Origin: Luteibacter aegosomatissinici | GTDB lineage: Bacteria > Pseudomonadota > Gammaproteobacteria > Xanthomonadales > Rhodanobacteraceae | Reading direction: 5' to 3' | Length of the DNA: 64,000 nucleotides | Assembly (NCBI RefSeq): GCF_023078495.1 | Contig: NZ_CP095742.1 | Span: 4,821,501 to 4,885,500, forward strand | In this document: positions 1 through 8,206 of the stretch, one piece after another | Layout of the letters: each line of letters starts with the position of its first letter | Position numbering within the stretch: position 1 is the stretch's first letter | Notes under the pieces: model-generated | What the model was told of the DNA's origin: nothing | Databases searched by the model: none | What the model saw: only the letters and a program-made list of their open reading frames with translations | Translations under genes and position numbers: made by a program

Positions 1-1
1 C

Positions 2-1027
2 CGTGGCATCGGCAACCTTGGTCTGCTCCGCCAGCCCAGCCTGAAAGCGCTGCGTATCGACAAGGCACCCAGGGATCTGCGCGATAGCGACCGTCGCACG
101 GCAGCATCACCCGACCCGAAACCGTCCGCGAGGAAAAGGCCCGTGGCGACCAACGAGATCACCATCACTCACCCCGACCGGGTCGTGTATCCGGACGATG
201 GCATCACCAAGCAGGATGTCGCCGACTACTACAAAGCGGTGATGCCGTGGTTCCTGCCGCCGGTGGCTGACCGGCCCATGCCGATGCTGCGTTGCCCAGG
301 CGGCATCGGTGAGCACTGCTTCTTCCAGAAACACATGATCGCCGGCTTGCATCACGTGGGTTCGGCAAAGCTCAAGGAGGAGACCGGCACTCAGGCCGTT
401 TATCTGTACCCGAAGGACGAGGCCGGCCTCATGGAACTCGTGCAGTTCGGCGCCATCGAGTTCCACCCCTGGGGCTCGCATGCCAAAAGGCCTGACGTAG
501 CCGACCGCGTGATCTTCGACCTTGACCCGGGTGAAGGCGTCGCGTGGAAGCGCGTCGTCGCGGCCGCACGCATGGTGCGGAATTTTCTCAAGCAGCTCGG
601 GCTCGTATCCTTCGTCCGCACCACGGGCGGCAAAGGCCTGCACATTGTGGTCCCCCTCTCGCCAGGCGCGGACTGGGAGACCGTGCGCACCTTCGCCCGC
701 GGGTTTGCGGACGCCCTGGCCCAGGCGCATCCCGATGAATTCGTCGCCACGGCGGCAAAGAAAGTGCGCAGCGGCAGGATCTACCTGGATTACCTGCGTA
801 ATGGCCGCGGGGCGACGGCCGTCGCCTCGTATTCGCTGCGCGCACGCCCCGGCGCGCCGGTCGCGGTACCGCTGCGTTGGGAGGAACTGGGCAAGCTCAC
901 CTCCGGCGCGGATTTCACCATCCACACCGTCCCCAAGCGCCTGGGGCGGCTGAAGAAAGACCCCTGGGAAGGCATCGACAAGGTGCGCCAGAGCCTGGAT
1001 GACGTCGTGGAGCGGCTGGGCCTGTAG
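2..1027 (+). CDS. ligD: DNA ligase D, 3' end (ligase tail plus polymerase domain), 5'-truncated by the window edge
   Basis: This is the C-terminal part of an ATP-dependent DNA ligase D, which with Ku repairs double-strand breaks by non-homologous end joining. The frame is open from the first bases of the window. Its first ~25 residues (GLLRQPSLKALRIDKAPR) look like the end of the ligase OB-fold, so the GTG at 143 is internal and not a start. The primase-polymerase domain follows, beginning near ITHPDRVVYPDDG. It carries the DLD metal-binding pair (FDLDPG, around base 515-532), the nucleotide-binding TTGGKGLH motif, and the closing DYLRNGRGAT and ASYSLRARPGAPV signatures. The order ligase then polymerase matches Pseudomonas-type LigD. 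No Ku gene is visible, so it presumably lies upstream. The polymerase domain looks intact. Confidence 0.93.
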   Translation, partial: RGIGNLGLLRQPSLKALRIDKAPRDLRDSDRRTAASPDPKPSARKRPVATNEITITHPDRVVYPDDGITKQDVADYYKAVMPWFLPPVADRPMPMLRCPGGIGEHCFFQKHMIAGLHHVGSAKLKEETGTQAVYLYPKDEAGLMELVQFGAIEFHPWGSHAKRPDVADRVIFDLDPGEGVAWKRVVAAARMVRNFLKQLGLVSFVRTTGGKGLHIVVPLSPGADWETVRTFARGFADALAQAHPDEFVATAAKKVRSGRIYLDYLRNGRGATAVASYSLRARPGAPVAVPLRWEELGKLTSGADFTIHTVPKRLGRLKKDPWEGIDKVRQSLDDVVERLGL

Positions 1028-1059
1028 ACTTGGCCCCTCCTTAACCGAACCCACGGCCC

Positions 1060-1956
1060 ATGTTCGCCTCGCTACCGGTCTTCCTGCGCGTCCCCCTTGC
1101 CTGCCTGTTCCTGCTGGGCAATACGGTACTGCATGTCACGCCGCTGCTCCTGCTGACGCTGGTGCGCATCGTGCTGCCGTTGCAGGCCATGCGTAAGGCA
1201 TGCGGCGCGGCGCTGGTGGGCATCGCGGAGAGCTGGCTCAGCTTCAACGGGTGGCTTTGGGGGGCGTTCACCCGCACGCGGTGGACGGTCGAGGGCATCG
1301 ACGGCCTCACGCCGCGCGATAACTACCTGGTGGTGTGCAACCACCAGAGCTGGATCGATATCCCGGCCCTGCAGAAGATCTTCAACCGCCGCATTCCGTT
1401 CATGCGCTTCTTCCTGAAGAGTCAGCTGATCTGGGTACCGCTGCTCGGGCCAGCCTGGTGGGCGCTCGATTTCCCGTTCATGAAGCGCCACTCGCGTGAG
1501 GAGCTCGAGCGCCACCCGGAACTGAAATCACGCGACCGAGACGCCACGCGCCGCGCATGCGAAAAGTTCCGCCACGTGCCCGTGGCCATCATGAACTTCA
1601 CGGAGGGCACGCGCTTCACGCAAGCCAAGCACGATGCGCAGAAATCGCCCTATACCCACCTGCTGCGGCCCAAGGCCGGCGGCGTGGCATTCGTGGTCGA
1701 TGCGATGGGCGATGCGATCCGGCACATGCTGGATGTGACCATCGTGTACCCCGACGGCCCGGGCTCGATGATGGACATGATCGCCGGCCGCATCCGCGAA
1801 ATCCGAATCCACGTCCGCAAGCTGCCGCTCCTGGACAGCATGCGCGGCGATTACGAAAACGACAGCGCCTTCCGCGAACGCTTCCAGGCGTGGATCAACC
1901 AGCTGTGGCAGGAGAAGGACGAACGCATCACGCAGATGCTCGCCAGGCCCGCATAA
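1060..1956 (+). CDS. PlsC-family lysophospholipid acyltransferase (YihG-like)
   Basis: Membrane-associated 1-acyl-glycerol-3-phosphate-type acyltransferase of 298 residues. Hydrophobic N-terminal segments (about residues 5-40) precede the catalytic block NHQSWID (residues 94-100), the HX4D motif of the PlsC superfamily. The second block is FTEGTRF near residues 180-186, where Glu and Arg bind the glycerol phosphate. Length and the NHQSWID/FTEGTRFT wording resemble E. coli YihG more than the shorter housekeeping PlsC, so it may remodel phospholipid acyl chains instead of being the only PlsC. It starts 32 bases after ligD on the same strand and is followed by a REP hairpin. The acyl donor cannot be told from sequence. 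Confidence 0.85.
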   Translation: MFASLPVFLRVPLACLFLLGNTVLHVTPLLLLTLVRIVLPLQAMRKACGAALVGIAESWLSFNGWLWGAFTRTRWTVEGIDGLTPRDNYLVVCNHQSWIDIPALQKIFNRRIPFMRFFLKSQLIWVPLLGPAWWALDFPFMKRHSREELERHPELKSRDRDATRRACEKFRHVPVAIMNFTEGTRFTQAKHDAQKSPYTHLLRPKAGGVAFVVDAMGDAIRHMLDVTIVYPDGPGSMMDMIAGRIREIRIHVRKLPLLDSMRGDYENDSAFRERFQAWINQLWQEKDERITQMLARPA

Positions 1957-1969
1957 AGCACCCGCCATG

Positions 1970-2066
1970 GTAGGAGCGCACCCTGTGCGCGACAGCTTTT
2001 CGCCGTATCGCAACAGGGCCTGCAGCTTCATCGCGAAAAGTTGTCGCGCACAGGGTGCGCTCCTAC
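1970..2066. repeat. Paired REP hairpin (type I variant, BIME-like)
   Basis: Two oppositely oriented REP arms start and end with GTAGGAGC/GCTCCTAC. Each arm folds as GCGCAC-CCT-GTGCGC, followed by a GAC/GTC edge. The unit sits between the convergent acyltransferase and beta-lactamase genes. This copy has GCGCACCCTGTGCGC where most type I copies in the window have GCCCACCCTGTGGGC. The stem therefore stays paired although its sequence differs. Confidence 0.85.
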
Positions 2067-2068
2067 GG

Positions 2069-2878
2069 TTAGTGGCGTTCTTCTTCGAGCTTTTCTTTCA
2101 GCCTGTCGCGGCCGGCCTGTGCATAGGCCTTGCAGGTTTTGCCTTCACCTTGCTCCGGGTGCGGTGTGACCAGGATGTCGCATGGTAGCGCGGCCACGCG
2201 ATCGAAGGTCTTCCAGTAAGCCGCCACGTAGGCAGGGTGGTCACTGTAACGATACGTGTCCGACGAGAACGCAAACAGGCTGTCCGCGTACGCGATGCGC
2301 TTGCACGTGCTGCCTTCGCATGCATCCCATGTCCACGCGGTTCCACCGGGCGTATGACCAGGCGTGATGTGTGCTGTCAGCTTTAACGGACCTACGGTGA
2401 CGACCGTGCCGTCCGTGATATCGCCTTTCACGGGGAACACCGGGTAGGCATCCTTCGAACCGGGCGTGTATTGCGGATCGTCCGGATCCTGTCCGCCCAG
2501 GCGCATCGCCTTCGCACCCGCTGCCGTCGCACGTACTGTGGCGCCGCTATCTTTCGCGAGCTGGCCGATGGCCCCCGCATGATCGTGGTGCGCATGCGAG
2601 TTGAGGATCACCTTGATGTCCTCGACGCGAAAGCCCAGCGTACGAATGTTCGCCTCGATCAGCGGCGCGTTCTTCGTCCACGTGCCATCGATAAGGATAT
2701 GGCCCTGCGGCGAAGTAATGAGGATGGAGGAGAGGCCCTTGGTGCCGACCTGATAGGTGTTGCCGTAGATCACGTGTGGCGCGGCCGGCTCGCTCCATTC
2801 GGGAACGGGCGCGGTCGGCGACTGAGCGAAAGCGGGCAGGGTGGCTAAGGCGGCGATGAAGGGCAGGGTGCGGCGCAT
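2069..2878 (-). CDS. Subclass B3 metallo-beta-lactamase
   Basis: Secreted zinc hydrolase of 269 residues that would open beta-lactam rings in the periplasm. An N-terminal signal peptide (MRRTLPFIAALATLPAFA) is followed by a single metallo-beta-lactamase domain. Zinc ligands are visible: HAHHDH at 95-100 (site 1 His/His and site 2 Asp/His), His175 in GHTPGG and His240 in TPHPEQ. The motif lacks the class B1 cysteine site, which together with LIDGTW and the GHTPGGTAWTW context fits subclass B3. Of two in-frame ATGs six bases apart, the downstream one is chosen because AGGA lies 8 bases before it and only 2 before the other. Activity against carbapenems cannot be judged from sequence alone. Confidence 0.88.
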   Translation of the reverse strand: MRRTLPFIAALATLPAFAQSPTAPVPEWSEPAAPHVIYGNTYQVGTKGLSSILITSPQGHILIDGTWTKNAPLIEANIRTLGFRVEDIKVILNSHAHHDHAGAIGQLAKDSGATVRATAAGAKAMRLGGQDPDDPQYTPGSKDAYPVFPVKGDITDGTVVTVGPLKLTAHITPGHTPGGTAWTWDACEGSTCKRIAYADSLFAFSSDTYRYSDHPAYVAAYWKTFDRVAALPCDILVTPHPEQGEGKTCKAYAQAGRDRLKEKLEEERH

Positions 2879-2955
2879 GGTCATGGTCCTGGCGGGCTGA
2901 GCGGGCAGGATACGTGCCGATACGGCCACAATTGGGGCAATGACATGGCGCTTTT

Positions 2956-3051
2956 GTAGGAGCCCACCCTGTGGGCGATGCGTTGCGCGGGAGAGCCACG
3001 GGGCCTGCCATGTGGTCGCGAGAAGATGTCGCCCACAGGGTGGGCTCCTAC
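2956..3051. repeat. Paired REP hairpin (type I)
   Basis: Inverted pair of GTAGGAGCCCACCCTGTGGG arms separated by about 50 bases. It lies between the stop of the PepSY gene and the start of the beta-lactamase gene, both read leftward. The arm stem is GCCCAC/GTGGGC with a CCT loop. Confidence 0.87.
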
Positions 3052-3066
3052 AGGCATGGGGTTGGA

Positions 3067-4143
3067 TCAGGGTTTGCGACGCTGCCGGGCGCGCCAGAAC
3101 AGGAAGCCGGTGACCAGCAGGAAGCTCGGGAGCAGGCCGGTGATGCACGCTACCGTGCGCCACACGACGCCGCCGATCGCTGCTGAGTGGATCGGAAACA
3201 GTGCGTTGGCCAGGCGCCCGCCTGGTCCCAGTTTCGTTGCATCCTCGCCGCCGATCACGCTGGCATCGCGGCCATTGATGAATAGCGTGCTGCGCCCCGC
3301 GAGATTCCATTCGCCCGCGCGGCGGACACGCATGGCGATGGTGCCGGAGTCCTTGCCGGGCAAGGTCACGCGGGTGAGTTCCGCATCCGGTGCGGCCGCA
3401 CGCGCCGCTGCCAGCACCGCCGCCCAGTCCGGTTTGCCGTCCAGCGGGGCAGTCTTCGGCGGCTTGGCCGGCGCTTTTTCGCCGAACGCGGCCGCCAGGC
3501 CGTTACGCACCGCACCGCGGTAGGCCATGGTGGTGCCGGTGCCGATCATCACGATGAGCAAGGGCAGGGCGACCACGCCCACCGCGCGATGGAAGCTCGC
3601 CCAACGCAGCACCGGTGGGTTCGCGTGGGGCTTGATGTGCTTCAGCGCGCGCTGGCGTCCCGGCCAGTACAGCCACACGCCCGAAAACAGCATGAACAAC
3701 CCGGTGCACGCGACGACGCCGAGCACGGTCTCGCCTACCTCGCCGGTGAGCAGGTGCGTGTGCCAGTCGAGCAGGGTCAGCAGTACGTCACCGCTCTTGT
3801 GCCGGGTCAGCAACAGGTCGCCCGTGGTGGCATCGAAATACATCCGGTCACCGCCGCGTGCCTGCGCCTCCCACACGGGCAGCTCGGCATCGGGCAACGA
3901 CAAACCGCGCAGCCCCTTGGCCTGCGGCGACGCCAGCACGGTTTCCAGTGACCGCGCCTGGGTTGCCAGGTCGGGCAGCGGCCGGGACACCAGCTCGGGG
4001 TGCGCGGCCGCGAACAGCGGCTGCTCCCACAACAGCACGCTGCCCGAAAGCGTTACCAGCGCCAGCAGCAAGCCTAGCGACAGGCCCAGCCAAAGGTGCA
4101 GGGTCTTCAGGGTGCTGCGGAAACGGCGCGGGCGATGAGTCAT
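3067..4143 (-). CDS. PepSY-associated transmembrane protein (iron-uptake type)
   Basis: Inner-membrane protein of 358 residues of the PepSY_TM family. A first membrane segment at about residues 17-38 (LHLWLGLSLGLLLALVTLSG) is followed by a periplasmic PepSY-like region. Two central segments lie near 140-165 and 190-212 and a final one near 325-350, ending in a basic tail. Family members are commonly encoded beside ferric-siderophore receptors and are proposed to reduce or release iron at the inner membrane. Its ATG overlaps the stop of the upstream receptor gene (TGATG), so the two are translationally coupled. That supports a role in handling the receptor's cargo. The biochemical function of the family is not settled. 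Confidence 0.85.
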   Translation of the reverse strand: MTHRPRRFRSTLKTLHLWLGLSLGLLLALVTLSGSVLLWEQPLFAAAHPELVSRPLPDLATQARSLETVLASPQAKGLRGLSLPDAELPVWEAQARGGDRMYFDATTGDLLLTRHKSGDVLLTLLDWHTHLLTGEVGETVLGVVACTGLFMLFSGVWLYWPGRQRALKHIKPHANPPVLRWASFHRAVGVVALPLLIVMIGTGTTMAYRGAVRNGLAAAFGEKAPAKPPKTAPLDGKPDWAAVLAAARAAAPDAELTRVTLPGKDSGTIAMRVRRAGEWNLAGRSTLFINGRDASVIGGEDATKLGPGGRLANALFPIHSAAIGGVVWRTVACITGLLPSFLLVTGFLFWRARQRRKP

Positions 4144-6365
4144 CAGAAATCCACGGAAGCCTGGACGAAGTAGGTGCGCGGCATACCGACGTAGAGGCCG
4201 TCGTTGTTATCGGTGGAGCGGGTGAAGTAGCGGCGATCGAACAGGTTCTTGACGCCCACGCCCACTCGCAGGTTCGACAGAGAGGGGCCGAACGCATATT
4301 CGCCACGCGCATTCCAGGTCGTCCAGCCCGGGATATTGCCCAGGTCGCCATCGGCCGAGGGCTCGGTGACATACTCGGTGGGGTTGGCCGGATCGAAACT
4401 CGGCGAGCCAGGCGAGTGCTGGCGCGACTGCGAGAACGCATCGAGGTTGAAGGTCCACGCCGCCACGTTGTAGCGCAGGCCGAGGTTGGCGGTGCGGCGT
4501 GAGTAGAACGGCAGGTCCTTCCCGGCAAATGAGCCGTGCTTGTAGAACGCATGCGTGTAGGTCGCCGTGCCCCACAGGGTCAGCCCTTCGAGTGCATCAG
4601 CGAACGAACCAAAATCGAGATGTGCCGACGTTTCCACACCCTTGTGGGTGGTTGCACCCAGGCTGGTCCAGCCTTCGTACGAATCCGGCACGTTGGGCAG
4701 CTTGCCGACCAGCTGCAGCTCGTGATCGAAGTTGATGCGGAACAGGCTGACTTCGCCGCCCCACGCCTTGTCGTCGTAGCGCGTGCCGATTTCATAGGTG
4801 CGCGCCAGCTCGGGTTCGAGGCCCTGGGCGAACTGGCCGGTCGAATCCTTCTGGCCGATCTGGAAGTACTGCAGCGAACCGAACGAGGTTTCCGCGTTGG
4901 CGTAGAGCTTCCACGCCTCGCTCAGGTGGTACATGACATTCAGCGACGGCAACGGCTTGGAGTACTGCTCGCGGCGCTCGGTCGGACCCTTCACGATGAC
5001 CGTGCTGCTCGGGTGCGCCTGCCACTCACTACGAATGCGCTCGTAACGCAGGCCGGGCGTGATCGTCCAGTCGCCGGCGTTGATCGTGTCATCGATGTAG
5101 ACCGCGTGCGCCTCGTTGCTGCCGGTGTTGTTGCCCGAAAGCACGTACGGTCCGTTGTACGGATCGCCGGTGAAGGGCGTGTACCAGAGGTTCGAGGTGA
5201 ACTTGTTGTTGCGGTACGTCTGCTCGTGCATCGCTTCGTTCGTGTAGCGATAGCCGATGCCGATCTCGTGGGTGACCTGGCCCCAGTCGAACAGCTGCGA
5301 ATAACGTGGCTCGATCGCGAACACGTGGTAGTTGCGCGGGTACGCATTGAGCTGGTGCGTGTAGCTGCCGTTCGGGTTTTCGGTAATCGTTTCGATGTGG
5401 CTGCCGCGGAAGCTGTCGGAGTAGTACGACTGCACTTCGAACGAGCGGCGGTCCTCGACGTGGCTGTACTTGACGACGTAGTCCGTACGGCGGCCGTGGA
5501 AATCATCGTACGGGCGGCGCGACTGGAACGGGTCCGCATCGTAATCGGCCTGGGTAAGGCCGCCCGGCATGCCCGCCTGGCCGTCGTAGTGGTGGATGCT
5601 GCCGGTGAGCGTGTCTTCGCTGGTGATGGCGTACTTCGCCTTCAGCATCACGTCGTCGATGCTTTCGTTATCTTCGTGCTCGCGGTAACCCGGGCCGTGC
5701 AGGCCGTTGTAGAGCAGGGCGATACCGAGGCCCTTGTCGGTGGTTCCACCCACGAACGCGTTGGTATTGGTGCGGATGCCGCCGTGCTCGCTGCCCTGGA
5801 ACTGCACGCCGGCGCTGCCGCCGAAGGTTTCGGGGATATCGCGGGTCACGAAGTTGATGATGCCGCCGACGTTCTGCGGCCCGTAACGCACGGAGCCACC
5901 ACCGCGCACCACGTCCACCGCCTGCAGGTTGCCCAGGCCGACGGGGGCCATGGAGACCTGCGGCTGCCCATACGGCGCCACGGCCAGCGGCACGCCATCG
6001 AGCAGGATGGTTGAGCGCGGCGACAGGCGCGAGGTGAGGCCGCGCACGCCCACGTTGAGCGAGACGTCGCTGCCGCCCGTACCGTTGCTCTCCTGCACCT
6101 GCACGCCGGGGATCCGGCGCAAGGCGTCGCGCAGGTTGGTGGCGCCCGCTTCGCGCAGTTCCTCGCGGCGAACCACGGTGCGCGCGCCGGGGTGGTTCTG
6201 CACCACGTTCTGCTGCGCATCGCCCAGCCAGTCACCCACCACCTTCACGCCCTCGAGATTGGTGGGGTTCGGCGGTGGCGGGTTGGTGGCGTCCTGGGCG
6301 GGGGCGGCGCGCGCGACAAGAGCGCCGGCCAGCGCAACGGCAAGGACGGTAGGGCGGATGGACAT
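4143..6365 (-). CDS. TonB-dependent receptor, FecA-like (ferric chelate uptake)
   Basis: Outer-membrane active transporter of 740 residues. A signal peptide (to about residue 23, cleaved near ARAAPAQ) precedes the plug domain, with a TonB-box-like VKVVGDWLG stretch near 40-48. The plug signatures LRDALRRIPGVQVQ, VRGLTSRLSPRSTILLDG and VVRGGGSVRYGPQNVGGIIN follow. The C-terminal barrel ends in the aromatic YFVQASVDF, typical of outer-membrane proteins. The VVGDWLG and SPRSTILLDG wording resembles FecA-type ferric citrate receptors, but the N-terminal signalling domain that FecA uses with FecR is absent. It shares a TGATG overlap with the PepSY gene and is divergent from a GlxA-type regulator. 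Substrate identity is inferred. Confidence 0.88.
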   Translation of the reverse strand: MSIRPTVLAVALAGALVARAAPAQDATNPPPPNPTNLEGVKVVGDWLGDAQQNVVQNHPGARTVVRREELREAGATNLRDALRRIPGVQVQESNGTGGSDVSLNVGVRGLTSRLSPRSTILLDGVPLAVAPYGQPQVSMAPVGLGNLQAVDVVRGGGSVRYGPQNVGGIINFVTRDIPETFGGSAGVQFQGSEHGGIRTNTNAFVGGTTDKGLGIALLYNGLHGPGYREHEDNESIDDVMLKAKYAITSEDTLTGSIHHYDGQAGMPGGLTQADYDADPFQSRRPYDDFHGRRTDYVVKYSHVEDRRSFEVQSYYSDSFRGSHIETITENPNGSYTHQLNAYPRNYHVFAIEPRYSQLFDWGQVTHEIGIGYRYTNEAMHEQTYRNNKFTSNLWYTPFTGDPYNGPYVLSGNNTGSNEAHAVYIDDTINAGDWTITPGLRYERIRSEWQAHPSSTVIVKGPTERREQYSKPLPSLNVMYHLSEAWKLYANAETSFGSLQYFQIGQKDSTGQFAQGLEPELARTYEIGTRYDDKAWGGEVSLFRINFDHELQLVGKLPNVPDSYEGWTSLGATTHKGVETSAHLDFGSFADALEGLTLWGTATYTHAFYKHGSFAGKDLPFYSRRTANLGLRYNVAAWTFNLDAFSQSRQHSPGSPSFDPANPTEYVTEPSADGDLGNIPGWTTWNARGEYAFGPSLSNLRVGVGVKNLFDRRYFTRSTDNNDGLYVGMPRTYFVQASVDF

Positions 6366-6412
6366 CAGGGAAACCTTGGGGAGGGGACGCGAAAGGTGCT
6401 AATCGTAAATAC

Positions 6413-6428
6413 GACTGATTATCAGATC
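6413..6428 (-). promoter_or_regulatory. Possible Fur-like operator upstream of the FecA-like receptor
   Basis: An AT-rich patch in a GC-rich neighbourhood carries GATCTGATAATCAGTC on the receptor strand, with a TGATAATCA core. The core fits one repeat unit of a Fur box, but the flanks match poorly, so this is a weak candidate. It lies about 50 bases upstream of the receptor ATG, in the gap shared with the divergent GlxA-type gene. Confidence 0.25.
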
Positions 6429-6501
6429 AAATCCGTCATCGCATCGGCCGTCAATACGGCGGTAATTGCTACCTACTGCCTTATCCAGCCATAATCACGG
6501 C

Positions 6502-7476
6502 ATGCCGAAGCCCCTGGCCATCGCCATCGTCGCGCCACCGGGCGTCCAGATGCTGGACGTCTCAGGACCAGCCGACGTGTTTGCGGAGGCCAACCGGCAG
6601 ACCGGGCGTGAGGTGTACAAGGTCCTTACGGTAGGCACCGCCCCCCTGGCCGTGGCCGCGTCGTCTGGCATGCGTTTCCTGCCCGACCGCAGCACCCAGG
6701 ACCAGATCCCGGTGCTGGATACCCTGCTGGTGGCCGGCTCACCGGATCTCGCCAACGCCGCCACTGACCTGCATACCCTCGATTGGCTGCAGGCGCACTC
6801 GGCCCGCGCGCGGCGGTACGGCTCAATCTGCAGCGGCGCGTTGCTGTTCGCCCAGACCGGCCTGCTCGACGGGCGCCGGGTGACCACCCACTGGAAGGTG
6901 GCCGAGCTGCTGGGCCGCCGCCACCCCAGCCTGACCGTGGAGGCCGACGCCTTCGTGGTCCGCGATGGGCCGGTATGCACGGCGGCGGGCGTCACCGCCG
7001 GCATGGACCTGGCGATCGCCCTGGTCGAGGAGGACCTCGGCCGCGACGTGGCCATGGCCGTCGCCGCCGAACTGGTGGTGTTCTACCGCCGGCCCGGTGG
7101 GCAGATGCAGTTCAGCCGGCATGGTGAGGCGGCCCCTGCTGGCCGTGGCGCCTTGCAGGAGCTGCAACGGTATGTCGCCGCGCATCCCGGCGAGGACCAC
7201 TCCGTGCCGGGCATGGCCGCACGCGCCGGGATGAGCCCGCGTCATTTCGCGCGCGTCTTCCACCGCGAGGTCGGCATGACACCGGCCGAGTTCGTGGAAA
7301 CCATGCGTGTGGAGGCCGCACGCCGCTGGCTGGAAGAAGGCCACGACACGCCCAAGCGGGTTGCCGCAAAGCTGGGTTACGCCGATGCGAATGGCCTGCG
7401 CCGCGCGTTCGTGCGCCGGCTGGGCGTCACGCCCGCGGACTACCGGAAGCGGTACGCGCACGCGCGCACCGGATAA
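6502..7476 (+). CDS. GlxA-family AraC-type transcriptional regulator
   Basis: Cytoplasmic regulator of 324 residues. The N-terminal half is a DJ-1/PfpI-like domain (residues 3-170) with the nucleophile-elbow cysteine in GSICSGALL (Cys110). In GlxA regulators this domain senses ligand and is generally not catalytic. The C-terminal ~100 residues are an AraC double helix-turn-helix, seen in MAARAGMSPRHFARVF and VAAKLGYADANGLRRAF. The start used is the ATG beginning MPKPLAIAIV, which aligns with family N-termini; an upstream in-frame ATG would add 12 unrelated residues. It is divergent from the FecA-like receptor and could regulate it, though GlxA homologues more often control amine or nitrogen metabolism. 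Confidence 0.86.
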   Translation: MPKPLAIAIVAPPGVQMLDVSGPADVFAEANRQTGREVYKVLTVGTAPLAVAASSGMRFLPDRSTQDQIPVLDTLLVAGSPDLANAATDLHTLDWLQAHSARARRYGSICSGALLFAQTGLLDGRRVTTHWKVAELLGRRHPSLTVEADAFVVRDGPVCTAAGVTAGMDLAIALVEEDLGRDVAMAVAAELVVFYRRPGGQMQFSRHGEAAPAGRGALQELQRYVAAHPGEDHSVPGMAARAGMSPRHFARVFHREVGMTPAEFVETMRVEAARRWLEEGHDTPKRVAAKLGYADANGLRRAFVRRLGVTPADYRKRYAHARTG

Positions 7477-7481
7477 AACAC

Positions 7482-8102
7482 CTAGAGCTCGATGATGCCG
7501 CGGCGCAGGGCGATGGCTACCGCATGCGTGCGGTCGTTCGCCTGCAGCTTGGCCAGGATGCTCTTCATGTGCGCCTTCACCGTTTCTTCGGCGATACCCA
7601 GCGTGCTGGCGACATCGCGATTGGCGGCACCGGTGGCCACGTGAGTGAGCACCTGCGTTTCGCGCGGCGTCAGCTCGTCGTCATTGGCGTGACCGGCGAT
7701 CTCGTGGGCGATCTCGTCCGGCACGCGGCGTTTGCCATCCATCATCTGGGTGATGGTGCTGAGCATGTCCTTGCGCAGCTCACTCTTCAGCAAATAGCCC
7801 TGGGCGCCGGCGCGGAACGCGCGCAGCGCCTGCACATCGCCGCGGTACGTGGTGAGCACGAGGATCCGCGCGTCGGGGAACTCGGCACGGATCGCCTCGA
7901 TCGCCGCAATGCCGCCCATGCCCGGCATCTGCAGGTCCATCAGGGTGAGATCGGGGCGGAGCGCCCGGTAGCGCTCGATCGCTTCCTCGCCGGTGCTTGC
8001 CTCGGCGACAAGCTCCAGCCCGGATTGTCCCTCAAGCACGGCAGCGATCCCCTCGCGAAGTAGCGGGTGATCGTCGACTGTCATGATGCGGATAGTGGGC
8101 AT
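7482..8102 (-). CDS. NarL/LuxR-family response regulator, no adjacent kinase
   Basis: Two-component response regulator of 206 residues. The receiver domain spans residues 1-120, with acidic pocket Asp10/Asp11, phospho-acceptor Asp56 (LTLMDLQMPG) and the switch Thr/Lys region (VLTTYRGD, LLKSELRKD). The LuxR-type helix-turn-helix (about residues 142-206) contains LTPRETQVLTHVATGAANRD and ETVKAHMKSILAKL. The start chosen, MPTIRIMTVDDHPLLREG, fits the family exactly; longer frames add an unrelated tail. No histidine kinase lies next to it. The divergent neighbour is a DUF72 protein, so its partner kinase is elsewhere or it is a true orphan. Confidence 0.9.
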   Translation of the reverse strand: MPTIRIMTVDDHPLLREGIAAVLEGQSGLELVAEASTGEEAIERYRALRPDLTLMDLQMPGMGGIAAIEAIRAEFPDARILVLTTYRGDVQALRAFRAGAQGYLLKSELRKDMLSTITQMMDGKRRVPDEIAHEIAGHANDDELTPRETQVLTHVATGAANRDVASTLGIAEETVKAHMKSILAKLQANDRTHAVAIALRRGIIEL

Positions 8103-8206
8103 GGCGCAATGATGGCAAGGTGCTGGGCCCGAAGTATCGCCGATCTGCCCCATCGCGGCATGCAACGACGTGACCTCCACCGATGGCCTGCGAGCATGGA
8201 GTGACC

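Noticed and set aside
107-1054. A 315-codon frame antisense to the ligD polymerase domain
   Set aside because: No recognisable domain. The forward strand carries all polymerase-domain motifs.
2879-3310. N-terminal extension of the beta-lactamase frame through the REP pair
   Set aside because: It would place a signal peptide in the middle of the protein and read across a REP hairpin into the PepSY gene. The ATG near 2878 has a proper ribosome-binding site.
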